Assembly: GCA_905478325.1 (NCBI GenBank)
Contig: CAJQIB010000053.1
Location: forward strand, 1-36,257
Length of the DNA stretch: 36,257 nucleotides
Direction of reading: 5' to 3'
Source of the DNA: an uncultured Flavobacteriales bacterium
GTDB taxonomy: Bacteria > Bacteroidota > Bacteroidia > Flavobacteriales_D > Sanyastnellaceae
This document shows, piece by piece, positions 1 through 8,350 of this stretch. Every line of letters begins with the position of its first letter. Positions within the stretch are counted from its first letter, which is position 1. The notes below the pieces were generated by a model, which had not been told where the DNA came from, searched no databases, and saw only the letters and a list, made by a program, of their open reading frames with translations. The position numbers and the translations under genes were made by a program.

Positions 1-700
1 GACGCTTCAGCCACAGACGCAGGCTACTGCGATTACGCTGACTCCGGTTACGATTGCGCTGGCGTTTGCTTGAACGACGAAGACCAGGACGGTATCTGTG
101 ATGAGTTTGAGGTCGGTGGTTGCACCGACAACACGGCGTGCAACTTCAGCAATGATGCAACGGACGACGACGGATCATGCAGCTATGCTGACGCTGGTTA
201 CGACTGTGCAGGCAACTGCTTGGTGGATAGCGACGGTGATGGCACATGTGATCAAGACGAAGTGACGGGATGTCAAGACGACATGGCGTGCAACTACGAC
301 GCCTCAGCAACGGACGCAGGCTACTGCGATTACGCTGAGGCCGGTTACGATTGCAATGGCGTTTGCTTGAACGACGAAGACCAGGACGGCATATGCGATG
401 AATTCGAAATCGCGGGTTGCACCGACAACACGGCTTGCAACTTCAGCAATGCGGCAACGGACGACGACGACTCTTGCAGCTATGCTGACGCGGGTTACGA
501 CTGTGCAGGTAACTGCTTGGTGGATAGCGACGGTGATGGCATGTGTGATCAAGACGAAGTGACGGGATGTCAAGACGACATGGCGTGCAACTACGACTCC
601 TCAGCAACGGACGCAGGGTACTGCGACTATGCTGACTCCGGTTACGATTGCGCTGGCGTTTGCTTGAATGACGCGGACAACGACGGTGTATGTGATGCGG
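1..700 (+). repeat. 297-bp in-frame tandem direct repeats
   Basis: A 297-bp unit (99 codons) starts at 1, 298 and 595. The first two copies are complete and nearly identical by eye, with scattered changes that are often synonymous. The third is partial and diverges after roughly 700. The period is an exact multiple of three, so copy-number change would preserve the reading frame. The array probably continues upstream of the window. Confidence 0.9.
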
Positions 701-888
701 ACGAAGTGTACGGTTGCGATGACTCGGAGGCGATTAATTTCCAACCTTTGAGCACTGAATCAACCGATAACTGCTTGTATCCTGAAGATTTCGAACCGGA
801 TTGCATGTTCGATACGACAGGTGATGGCTATGTAGGAACAGCTGACTTGCTTGATTTCTTAGGAAACCTCGGGTCAACCTGTCCATAA
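1..888 (+). CDS. Secreted Cys-rich repeat protein with dockerin-like tail (5' partial)
   Basis: Frame 1 is open from the first base, so the gene starts upstream of the window; 295 residues are visible, ending at TAA 886-888. The visible part is a tandem array: a 99-residue unit begins at bases 1, 298 and 595. Each unit has two similar halves of about 49 residues. Each half carries an ACNYD or ACNFS motif, a GYDC motif and an acidic stretch such as DSDGDGTCD that resembles thrombospondin type 3 calcium sites. The last 28 residues form a single dockerin-like calcium loop (DTTGDGYVGTAD) followed by DLLDFL and a terminal CP. The Cys and Asp richness points to an extracellular, disulfide- and calcium-stabilised surface or adhesion protein, probably exported by T9SS. 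No catalytic domain is visible. The annotated function is inference; the repeat structure and tail are seen directly. Confidence 0.8.
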   Translation, partial: DASATDAGYCDYADSGYDCAGVCLNDEDQDGICDEFEVGGCTDNTACNFSNDATDDDGSCSYADAGYDCAGNCLVDSDGDGTCDQDEVTGCQDDMACNYDASATDAGYCDYAEAGYDCNGVCLNDEDQDGICDEFEIAGCTDNTACNFSNAATDDDDSCSYADAGYDCAGNCLVDSDGDGMCDQDEVTGCQDDMACNYDSSATDAGYCDYADSGYDCAGVCLNDADNDGVCDADEVYGCDDSEAINFQPLSTESTDNCLYPEDFEPDCMFDTTGDGYVGTADLLDFLGNLGSTCP

Positions 889-890
889 AT

Positions 891-980
891 AGGACGGGCA
901 AGCTCCTCATTGTTTGCGGAATGTCAATTCTGTGAATAAAACCTGCTTTAAAAAGCATGGGGAGCTTGTCTGTACGTCCT
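891..980 (+). promoter_or_regulatory. Long imperfect inverted repeat before parE
   Basis: The left arm at 891-906 (AGGACGGGCAAGCTCC) pairs with the right arm at 961-980. The stem has 8 bp, a G-U and a G-C pair, a 4-nt bulge on the right side, then 6 more bp. It encloses about 54 nt. Inside the loop lies a small hairpin, TGCTTT / AAAGCA, at 944-957. The element sits between the stop codon at 888 and the parE ATG at 994. It lacks a following T-run, so a classical intrinsic terminator is not obvious; it could be a transcript-end structure for the upstream gene or a leader element of parE. Confidence 0.5.
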
Positions 981-987
981 AATTTCG
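980..987 (+). promoter_or_regulatory. Possible -7 element of parE, very close to the start codon
   Basis: TAATTTCG matches the Bacteroidota -7 consensus TAnnTTTG at all but one position and lies 6 bases before the ATG at 994. No convincing -33 TTTG box is seen at the expected distance. If used, transcription would start near or at the start codon. Confidence 0.3.
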
Positions 988-993
988 TTGGTC

Positions 994-2850
994 ATGTCTG
1001 ATAGCCCAGCGCAAGTCTCGTATACAGAGGATAATATCCGTTCGCTCGATTGGAAAGAGCACATTCGAATGCGTCCTGGCATGTACATCGGTAAACTCGG
1101 TGACGGCCAGTCTGCGGACGATGGAATTTACGTTCTGCTCAAAGAGATCATCGATAACTGCATTGATGAACATGCGATGGGGCATGGTAAGAGCGTGAAG
1201 GTGGTCATCCGGGATGGAGAGGTTCGCGTAAGAGATTTTGGGCGTGGTATACCACTCGGAAAAGTGGTCGATGTCGTTTCCAAAATCAATACGGGAGGCA
1301 AGTATGACTCGAGGGCCTTCAAAAAATCAGTTGGACTGAATGGGGTAGGTTGCAAGGCCGTGAATGCCTTGTCCATGGAATTTGCTGTAGAAAGTTACCG
1401 TGAAGGGGAGGGCAAACTGGCTCGCTTTGAACGCGGTGAACTTTTGGACGAATCCAAGCTGGAAAAAACGGATGAACGGAACGGAACGTCTATTGTGTTT
1501 CGTCCAGACAAGGAGATTTTCAAAGCATTCAGCTACCGCATGGAGCATGTGGAGAAACTCCTATGGAATTTTGCGTACCTGAATACATCGCTGGCGCTGT
1601 ATTTGAACGGTGAGAAATTCAAAAGTGAACACGGTCTCAAGGACCTGCTAGAAAATGATTTGGACCGCGATCCACGCTATTCCATCATTCATTTGACGGG
1701 TGAAGACATCGAGGTTGCCATAACCCATACGGATACGTACGGAGAGGACTACCAAAGTTTTGTCAATGGACAATTCACTCCGCAAGGTGGTACGCACCAA
1801 GCTGCATTTCGAGAGGCTTATGTTCGTGTGCTTCGCGATTTTTTCGGAAAGGATTACGACGCTTCGGATATTCGAGGAGGCATATTGGCTGCTGTTTCAG
1901 TTAAAGTAGAAGAACCTGTTTTTGAGTCTCAGACCAAGACGAAGTTGGGTTCTGCTGAAATGGGACCGGACCGTCCAACACTCAAGAGTTTCATTTACGA
2001 TTTCTTGAAACGTGAACTGGACAACTACTTGCACCGCAATCCAGAAATTGCTCAGTTGCTTCAGTCTCGAATTTTACAGAGCGAGCGGGAGCGAAAGGAT
2101 CTGGCGGGAATCAAAAAGCTGGCGCGCGAACGTGCGAAGAAATCGTCTGTTCACAACAAGAAATTACGGGATTGCCGATTGCACCTCGGCGATAAAAAAC
2201 CGCGCAATGAAGAGTCTACACTGTTCATTACCGAGGGAGATTCCGCATCGGGATCTATCACCAAGGCCCGCGATGTGCAAACTCAAGCGGTTTTCAGCCT
2301 GAAAGGAAAGCCATTGAACAGTTACGGCTTGACGAAAAAAGTGGTCTACGAGAATGAAGAATTCAATCTCCTGCAAGCTGCTTTGAACATCGAAGACGGC
2401 TTGGATAACTTGCGCTATAGCAATGTTGTTATCGCAACAGATGCCGATGTTGATGGCATGCACATCCGGCTGCTTCTCATTACATTTTTCCTTCAGTTTT
2501 TTCCAGATTTGGTAAAGCGCGGTCATTTGTATGTTCTTCAAACGCCCTTATTCCGGGTCAGGAACAAAAAGGAGACACGCTACTGCTATAGTGAAACCGA
2601 AAAACAAGAGGCCTTGAAAGTGCTCGGCGCAAAGGCCGAAATCACCCGATTCAAGGGATTGGGTGAAATCAGTCCGGATGAATTCAGCCATTTCATCGGC
2701 GATGATATCCGTTTGGATCCTGTTGTCATTGGAAAGGAAAGTAGGATTCAAGAAATGATGTCCTTTTTCATGGGGAAAAACACACCAAATCGACAGCAAT
2801 TCATCATTGATAATTTGCGTGTGGAAAAAGATGCCGTTGACAATGAATGA
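994..2850 (+). CDS. parE: DNA topoisomerase IV subunit B (ParE)
   Basis: This is the ATPase subunit of the type IIA topoisomerase that decatenates daughter chromosomes; it acts with ParC, encoded next. The protein has 618 residues from the ATG at 994; a TTG at 988 is in frame but less likely. GHKL ATPase motifs are visible: [10 protein letters not shown] near residue 51, DFGRGIP near 81 and GLNGVGCKA near 114. The TOPRIM metal site has TEGDSASG (Glu414) and DADVDG (Asp483, 485, 487). The short C-terminus ending in [11 protein letters not shown] and [10 protein letters not shown] is typical of Bacteroidota ParE. The stop overlaps the next ORF: the parC ATG at 2843 lies inside the last codons of parE, implying translational coupling. 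Adjacency to a ParC-type subunit with its own pinwheel-like C-terminus favours ParE over GyrB. Confidence 0.93.
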   Translation: MSDSPAQVSYTEDNIRSLDWKEHIRMRPGMYIGKLGDGQSADDGIYVLLKEIIDNCIDEHAMGHGKSVKVVIRDGEVRVRDFGRGIPLGKVVDVVSKINTGGKYDSRAFKKSVGLNGVGCKAVNALSMEFAVESYREGEGKLARFERGELLDESKLEKTDERNGTSIVFRPDKEIFKAFSYRMEHVEKLLWNFAYLNTSLALYLNGEKFKSEHGLKDLLENDLDRDPRYSIIHLTGEDIEVAITHTDTYGEDYQSFVNGQFTPQGGTHQAAFREAYVRVLRDFFGKDYDASDIRGGILAAVSVKVEEPVFESQTKTKLGSAEMGPDRPTLKSFIYDFLKRELDNYLHRNPEIAQLLQSRILQSERERKDLAGIKKLARERAKKSSVHNKKLRDCRLHLGDKKPRNEESTLFITEGDSASGSITKARDVQTQAVFSLKGKPLNSYGLTKKVVYENEEFNLLQAALNIEDGLDNLRYSNVVIATDADVDGMHIRLLLITFFLQFFPDLVKRGHLYVLQTPLFRVRNKKETRYCYSETEKQEALKVLGAKAEITRFKGLGEISPDEFSHFIGDDIRLDPVVIGKESRIQEMMSFFMGKNTPNRQQFIIDNLRVEKDAVDNE

Positions 2851-5572
2851 AGAGAATCAGCATTCTGAAGAGGAGCCAATAAAGGAGGGCATGGACTTGA
2901 CTCCGAGTGAGGATGTCCCACCAAGCGAAGGCATGGAGCGGGTCATCCAGGTCGCTGGGATGTACAATAACTACTTTTTAGACTATGCTTCGTATGTTAT
3001 TTTGGAACGGGCTGTTCCGCACCAAAATGATGGATTGAAGCCGGTACAACGTCGGATTTTACACAGCTTGAATGAGCTGGATGATGGTCGTTTTCATAAA
3101 GTAGCCAACGTCATTGGAAATACCATGAAGTTTCATCCACACGGGGATGCTTCCATTGGAGATGCGATGGTGCAGATTGGTCAACGTGAGTTGCTTCTTG
3201 ATTGCCAAGGAAACTGGGGCAACATTCTCACGGGTGACCGTGCAGCCGCTCCTCGATACATAGAGGTTCGGCTCAGTAAGTTTGGAAAGGAGGTGGTTTT
3301 CAACGCGAAAACGACCCGCTGGTTGCTATCGTACGATGGAAGAAACCGCGAGCCCGATACGCTCCCGGTCAAGTTTCCCTTGTTGCTCGCTCAGGGTGTG
3401 GAAGGGATTGCGGTTGGTTTGGCCTGCAAAACACTCCCTCACAATTTTATCGAGCTGTTGGATTCAAGCATTGCGGTATTGCAAGGGAAGAGCTTCACGT
3501 TGTACCCCGATTTCCCGACAGCAGGAACGGCTGACGTTGAACAATACAACAACGGTCTTCGTGGAGGTCGGATTCGGGTTCGTGGTCGCATTGAAAAAGA
3601 AGACAACAAAACCTTGGTCATTCGGGAGCTTCCGTTTGGTGTGACAACCGGTTCGCTGATTGATAGCATTTTAAAGGCCAATGACAAGGGCAAAATCAAA
3701 ATCAAACGCGTAGAGGATAACACGGCCAAAGATGTTGAGGTGGTGGTGCATTTAGCGAGCAATGTCAGTCCTGATAAAACCATCGGTGCGTTGTTTGCCT
3801 TTACGGATTGTGAAGTGAGTATCTCGCCCAACTCAACGGTCATCTTGGATGACAAGCCTCATTTTTTGGGAGTGACTGAATTGCTCAAGATCTCGACCCA
3901 CCGGACGCGCGACTTGCTTCAAATGGAGTTGGAGATTGAGCTTGGGGAGCTGCAAGAAAAATGGCATTTTGCCTCGTTGGAAAAAATATTCATCGAAAAC
4001 CGGGTCTACCGCGATATCGAGGAGTGTGAAACGTGGGAGGATATTTTGTCTAGCATCCACGTGGGGCTAAAGCCGCACATTGGTCATCTGCTGCGTGCGG
4101 TGACCGATGATGATGTCACCCGTTTAACAGAAATTCGAATCAAACGGATTTCAAAGTTTGACGCGTTCAAAGCAGACCGGCTCATCGAAGGCTTAGAAGG
4201 TGACATCGCGCAAGTCAAACATCACCTGGAACATTTGACGGATTACGCCATCGAATGGTTCCGTATGCTGAAGAAAAAGTATGGCGCAGGCCGAGAGCGA
4301 AAAACAGAGTTGCGATCTTTTGAGTCCATTACGCGTGCTGAAGTGGCTGTCGCCAATGAGAAGTTGTACGCGCAAATGGAAGAGGGCTTCGTAGGCACAG
4401 GAATGAAGCGCGGCGAAGGGGAGTTCATCGCAGATTGCAGTGATATCGATGACATCATTGCGATCCGAAGAGATGGAGTGATGCAGGTGAGTAAAGTGAG
4501 CCAGAAGGCGTTCTTCGGGAAAGACCTGATCCATATAGGAGTATGGAAGCGCGGTGAGGATCGTACGGTTTACAACTGCATCTATTTCGATGGCGCTTCA
4601 GGAAGGAGTATGGTAAAACGCTTCAATGTCCCTTCCATCACGCGTGACCGGGAGTACCACATCACCAAGGGGACTCCGAAATCTCGAATTCTGTATTTCA
4701 CGGCCAACCCCAACGGTGAGGCGGAAACAGTATCGATAACGCTGCGGCAAAGTCCGCGTTTGAAGAAACTCAAGTTGGATTTGGATTTTTCTGAACACGC
4801 GGTTCGCGGTCGTTCGGCAGGAGGGAACTTGGTCACCAAGCATGCCATACGAAAAATTGAGTTGGGAGAAGCGGGCGTTTCCACGTTAGGGAAAATGAAG
4901 GTGTGGTACGACGAAACTGTTCGGACGCTCAACTCGGATAGTCGTGGTCGTCTCTTGGGAGAGTTCATGGCAGATGACCGCATTGTTGTGTTTTTATCGA
5001 ACGGTGAGTATTTGTTGTCAGGGTTTGATTTGAATACCCGATTCGACGACAAAATGATTCATTTGGAAAAGTGGAATGCCGATCGCCCGGTCTCTGTTGT
5101 CTACTTCGAGGGAGCAAAACAAGAATGGTACGTGAAGCGCTTCTTGCCTGAACTCGTTCAGAAAGCATTCCGATTCATTGGAGACCATGAGCAGTCCCGA
5201 TTGGGTGTTGTCACGAGTCTGCATCATCCCCAAGTTCGGATTCGTTTCAATCGACGCTTTAAAGAAACAAGAGACCGTGAGGATGAAATTGTTGACCTGC
5301 GTAAATTTATCGCTGTCAAGGGATTGCGTGCATTGGGCAATCGATTGAATTCGTTGCCCATCACAGAGGTTATTCTCGAGCCTGAAAACGAAGCATTGGA
5401 AAGTGAAGCGGAAGCGCTTTTGAAGCCTATCGCTGCGCCACCAAGTGGACAGTCGACGTCAGAAGACGCTAAACCGGAAGGAGAAAACCCTTCAACAGAT
5501 TCCAAAGATAAAAGCGACAAGCCCTCCAATAAATCAGAAGGGGAAGACTTCACGCATCCGACGTTATTTTAA
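2843..5572 (+). CDS. parC: DNA topoisomerase IV subunit A (ParC)
   Basis: This is the DNA cleavage and rejoining subunit of topoisomerase IV, about 909 residues. I chose ATG 2843, which overlaps the parE stop; in-frame starts at 2831 and 2807 are possible. The N-terminal 30 residues are acidic and disordered-looking. The winged-helix cleavage domain follows, with [12 protein letters not shown] near residue 64, [12 protein letters not shown] near 98 and the catalytic arginine-tyrosine pair in APRYIEVRL (Tyr139). The coiled tower region lies around residues 360-500 and the C-terminal part from about 540 looks like a beta-pinwheel. The last 70 residues are low-complexity (Glu, Ser, Lys). In the quinolone-contact region, the usual Ser-x3-Glu/Asp arrangement reads Ala-Ser-Ile-Gly-Asp. 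Confidence 0.93.
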   Translation: MNEENQHSEEEPIKEGMDLTPSEDVPPSEGMERVIQVAGMYNNYFLDYASYVILERAVPHQNDGLKPVQRRILHSLNELDDGRFHKVANVIGNTMKFHPHGDASIGDAMVQIGQRELLLDCQGNWGNILTGDRAAAPRYIEVRLSKFGKEVVFNAKTTRWLLSYDGRNREPDTLPVKFPLLLAQGVEGIAVGLACKTLPHNFIELLDSSIAVLQGKSFTLYPDFPTAGTADVEQYNNGLRGGRIRVRGRIEKEDNKTLVIRELPFGVTTGSLIDSILKANDKGKIKIKRVEDNTAKDVEVVVHLASNVSPDKTIGALFAFTDCEVSISPNSTVILDDKPHFLGVTELLKISTHRTRDLLQMELEIELGELQEKWHFASLEKIFIENRVYRDIEECETWEDILSSIHVGLKPHIGHLLRAVTDDDVTRLTEIRIKRISKFDAFKADRLIEGLEGDIAQVKHHLEHLTDYAIEWFRMLKKKYGAGRERKTELRSFESITRAEVAVANEKLYAQMEEGFVGTGMKRGEGEFIADCSDIDDIIAIRRDGVMQVSKVSQKAFFGKDLIHIGVWKRGEDRTVYNCIYFDGASGRSMVKRFNVPSITRDREYHITKGTPKSRILYFTANPNGEAETVSITLRQSPRLKKLKLDLDFSEHAVRGRSAGGNLVTKHAIRKIELGEAGVSTLGKMKVWYDETVRTLNSDSRGRLLGEFMADDRIVVFLSNGEYLLSGFDLNTRFDDKMIHLEKWNADRPVSVVYFEGAKQEWYVKRFLPELVQKAFRFIGDHEQSRLGVVTSLHHPQVRIRFNRRFKETRDREDEIVDLRKFIAVKGLRALGNRLNSLPITEVILEPENEALESEAEALLKPIAAPPSGQSTSEDAKPEGENPSTDSKDKSDKPSNKSEGEDFTHPTLF

Positions 5573-5593
5573 CTGTCTTCAATCCATTGTGCC

Positions 5594-7030
5594 ATGAGAT
5601 TTTGCTTTGCTTTCAGTCTTGTATTGACCGTGTTGATGGTGCTACCATCGTGTGACAATCCCGGGGCCAATGACCCAACCAGTTCGACTGAATCACTGGG
5701 TCAAGGCACCTCTGGAGATCGGTTGATTCATCCAGAGTGGTCCAAAAACGCCACGATTTACGAGGTGAATGTTCGACAACATACCCCGGAAGGCACCTTC
5801 CTTGCGTTTCAATCTGACTTGCCTCGGATCCAGGCCTTGGGAACGGATATCCTATGGCTGATGCCTGTCCACCCCATTGGAGAGCTGAATCGAAAAGGCG
5901 GTGAGAACGCCAATAATTATATGGTTCAACCCGGTTCTTCAAGCTTGGGTTCGCCTTACAGTGCGCAGAGTTATGTAAAGGTCAACCCAGCCTTTGGGAC
6001 GATAAACGATTTAAGAAATCTGGTTGCTGCAGCGCATGAATTGGGCATGAAAGTCATTTTAGATTGGGTCGCGAATCATACCGCTTTCGATAGTGATTGG
6101 ACGGAGACAAACCGGTCGTTTTTCTTGTTGGACGAAGCTGGAAATCTTCAGCCTCCAACAGGAACGGACTGGTGGGATGTGACCCAGTTGGATTGGGAAC
6201 ACGGGCAGGAAAACGGGTTGTATGATGCGATGGCAGACGCCATGGAATTCTGGGTTGCAGAGGCCGACATTGATGGATTTCGATGCGATGTCGCTGGAAA
6301 GGTGCCGACAGCATTTTGGAACAAAGCCCGGCGGCAACTTGAGCGGGTCAAACCGGAAGTTTTTATGCTCGCGGAAGCAGAGGTGCCAGACCATCACGAC
6401 CGTGCATTTGACATGTCTTACGCGTGGCACATGCACCATGTAATGAATCAAGTGGCACGTATGGAATGGTCAGTAGATTCCATTCGATCGGCGCTTGCCA
6501 TGGATTCCATGCTGTTTGGTGAAGATGCATACCGCATGATGTTTGTCACCAACCACGATGAAAACTCGTGGAACGGCACCATTGCAGAGCGCATGGGGGC
6601 CAATGGTGATGCCATGGCGATGCTTGCGGGAACGTTGTTTGGCATGCCTTTGGTGTATTCCGGTCAGGAGGCTGGAATATCCAAGCGGCTCCGGTTTTTT
6701 GAAAAAGACACGGTTATTTGGGGTGATTATTCTAAGACCAACTTGTATCAAACGATCAATGCGTTGCACCATGATGAAGAGGCGCTTTGGAATGGCCCTT
6801 TTGGGGGGTGGCCGGAGCTGATCCCAACGGACTTCAGTGATGAAGTGGTGGCATGGAAGCGAACAAAGGGCGTGAGTGAGGTGGTCGTTGCTTCAAATTT
6901 CGGCAACGAAAATCGAGTGGTTGCTGTTGGCATTGATACGACGTATGCCATAGCTTGGGGAGACATAGAGCCTGCGGGTCAGGTGGAAGTGCCTGCCCAT
7001 CAAACGTTAGTATGGAAAAAGAAGCCTTGA
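5594..7030 (+). CDS. GH13 alpha-amylase-family lipoprotein
   Basis: This is a predicted outer-membrane-anchored or periplasmic glycoside hydrolase acting on alpha-glucans, 478 residues. The N-terminus has a signal peptide ending in a lipobox (LPSC, Cys20). All four conserved GH13 regions are visible: DWVANHT; GFRCDVAG with the nucleophile Asp232; LAEAE with the acid/base Glu261; and VTNHDEN with the transition-state Asp322. The fold runs as a (beta/alpha)8 barrel with a short C-terminal beta domain ending HQTLVWKK. It follows parC by 21 bases and precedes mgsA by 2 bases, so it is probably co-transcribed with mgsA and prmC. Substrate (starch, maltodextrin, trehalose-type) cannot be told from sequence by eye. 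No starch-utilisation SusCD pair is adjacent. Confidence 0.9.
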   Translation: MRFCFAFSLVLTVLMVLPSCDNPGANDPTSSTESLGQGTSGDRLIHPEWSKNATIYEVNVRQHTPEGTFLAFQSDLPRIQALGTDILWLMPVHPIGELNRKGGENANNYMVQPGSSSLGSPYSAQSYVKVNPAFGTINDLRNLVAAAHELGMKVILDWVANHTAFDSDWTETNRSFFLLDEAGNLQPPTGTDWWDVTQLDWEHGQENGLYDAMADAMEFWVAEADIDGFRCDVAGKVPTAFWNKARRQLERVKPEVFMLAEAEVPDHHDRAFDMSYAWHMHHVMNQVARMEWSVDSIRSALAMDSMLFGEDAYRMMFVTNHDENSWNGTIAERMGANGDAMAMLAGTLFGMPLVYSGQEAGISKRLRFFEKDTVIWGDYSKTNLYQTINALHHDEEALWNGPFGGWPELIPTDFSDEVVAWKRTKGVSEVVVASNFGNENRVVAVGIDTTYAIAWGDIEPAGQVEVPAHQTLVWKKKP

Positions 7031-7032
7031 AC

Positions 7033-7431
7033 ATGAACGACTCCCCAGCTAAGAAGACCATTGCGTTAATTGCCCACGATGGCAAAAAGACAGCCTTGGT
7101 ATCATTTGTTGACTCTCATCGCAAGTGGTTTGAACAATTCAACCTCGTCGGAACAGGAACAACGGGAGGTCGAATCGCAGCGTTAGGGTTGACCGTGGAG
7201 TGCTTGGCAAGTGGTCCTTTGGGTGGGGATGCGCAAATTGCAGCGCGCATTACGGAAGGGCTTGTTCATGCGGTGATTTTCTTTCGAGACCCCATGGGAA
7301 AGCATCCTCACGAACCGGATATCAACATGCTGTTGCGGCAATGTGACGTGCACAGTATTCCATTGGCAACAAACACCTCTACAGCTCACTTGATGGTTGG
7401 AAGTCATGGCTTTGGAAGCAATCCATTGTGA
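7033..7431 (+). CDS. mgsA: Methylglyoxal synthase
   Basis: The enzyme converts dihydroxyacetone phosphate to methylglyoxal plus phosphate, a bypass of lower glycolysis used when sugar phosphates accumulate. It has 132 residues from ATG 7033, matching the usual small size and the known N-terminus (IALIAHD). An in-frame ATG at 7012 lies inside the upstream gene. Family motifs are present: AHD (His15, Asp16), GTTG near 42, SGPLGGD with the catalytic Asp66, FFRDP (Asp86) and HPHEPD (His93, Asp96). It starts 2 bases after the amylase stop and its own stop overlaps the GTG of prmC by 4 bases, so the three are likely translated together. The link to an amylase-type enzyme is compatible with overflow sugar metabolism, but this is inference. 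Confidence 0.93.
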   Translation: MNDSPAKKTIALIAHDGKKTALVSFVDSHRKWFEQFNLVGTGTTGGRIAALGLTVECLASGPLGGDAQIAARITEGLVHAVIFFRDPMGKHPHEPDINMLLRQCDVHSIPLATNTSTAHLMVGSHGFGSNPL

Positions 7432-8345
7432 GTTTCATTGAACGTGGAAAAGGGCCTTGGCCTGTCAACAATCAACTTCATACGGTTCAGCGATGGATTG
7501 CCCTTCGGCTAGGTGGAGGCTACGAGGATCGAGAGATTCAATCGGTGGTTCGTGTCTTGCTGGATGCGGTCAGTTCGCTGGATCGTGGTCAACGGATCGT
7601 AAACGATTGGAAGCCCAATGAATCGGCCTTGGATACATTGGCACGATGGTGCGATCGTTTCAAGAACGGTGAGCCGTTGCAATACATTTTGGGAGAATCG
7701 CATTTTCTAGGTCTGACATTGACCATTGATGCGCGTGCGTTGATTCCTCGTCCTGAAACGGAGGAGTTGGTTCGCGCTTTATTGGACCATCAGTCAGGCA
7801 AAGAGCCCCGGCATGTCTTGGACATCGGAACGGGATCGGGATGCATGGCATTGGGCTGGAAGTCCCAACGTCCACAAGATCATGTGACCGGAGCGGATGT
7901 CTCCTCAAAGGCACTCGAGCTGGCTCGAGAAAATGCGGTGAGGCTCGGATGTGGTGATGTATATTGGCTTGAATGTGACGTACGAGATCAAGATCCATTC
8001 ACAGGGCACAGCGTTCCCAATGGAGGCTGGAACGTGATCATGTCCAATCCACCCTATATCCCGGTTTCGGAGAAGGAGACCATGGAAAATCGTGTGGTTT
8101 CACACGAGCCTGCCGACGCGTTATTCGTTGCTGACAACGATCCGCTGTGTTTTTACAGCGCCATCGCGTTAGGATGCATGAGTGGGCAGTGGCTGCATGC
8201 CGCTGGCTGGCTGGGCTTTGAATGCCATCGCGACCATGCGGATGGAGTGGCTTCGTTATTGTCTGCTCAAAGCGGTTGGCGAACCATTCAAATCGTCACT
8301 GACCTGCAAGGAGCTCCGCGCATGGTAGTGGCCCAAAAAGACTGA
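7428..8345 (+). CDS. prmC: Release-factor glutamine N5-methyltransferase (PrmC/HemK)
   Basis: The enzyme methylates the glutamine of the GGQ motif in class I release factors, using S-adenosylmethionine. It has 305 residues. I chose the GTG at 7428, which overlaps the mgsA stop in GTGA. The N-terminal helical domain contains PLQYILGE near residue 83 and LIPRPETEEL near 105, both diagnostic of PrmC. The Rossmann SAM motif is DIGTGSGCMAL near 132 and the substrate-binding NPPY is at 207-210. It ends 5 bases from the convergent protease gene. Another translation-termination gene, prfC, lies elsewhere in the window on the other strand. Confidence 0.92.
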   Translation: MSFIERGKGPWPVNNQLHTVQRWIALRLGGGYEDREIQSVVRVLLDAVSSLDRGQRIVNDWKPNESALDTLARWCDRFKNGEPLQYILGESHFLGLTLTIDARALIPRPETEELVRALLDHQSGKEPRHVLDIGTGSGCMALGWKSQRPQDHVTGADVSSKALELARENAVRLGCGDVYWLECDVRDQDPFTGHSVPNGGWNVIMSNPPYIPVSEKETMENRVVSHEPADALFVADNDPLCFYSAIALGCMSGQWLHAAGWLGFECHRDHADGVASLLSAQSGWRTIQIVTDLQGAPRMVVAQKD

Positions 8346-8350
8346 AACAG

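Noticed and set aside
304-573. Minus-strand open frame across the repeat array
   Set aside because: It mirrors the periodic composition of the plus-strand repeat gene and has no recognisable product or start context.
1-700. Possible CRISPR array because of regularly spaced repeats
   Set aside because: The period is 297 bp, the whole unit is repeated without unique spacers, and it encodes protein in frame.
994-5572. Gyrase subunits GyrB/GyrA as alternative names
   Set aside because: The adjacent overlapping pair, the short ParE-type C-terminus and the ParC-like tail favour topoisomerase IV. GyrA-box type sequence was not seen.
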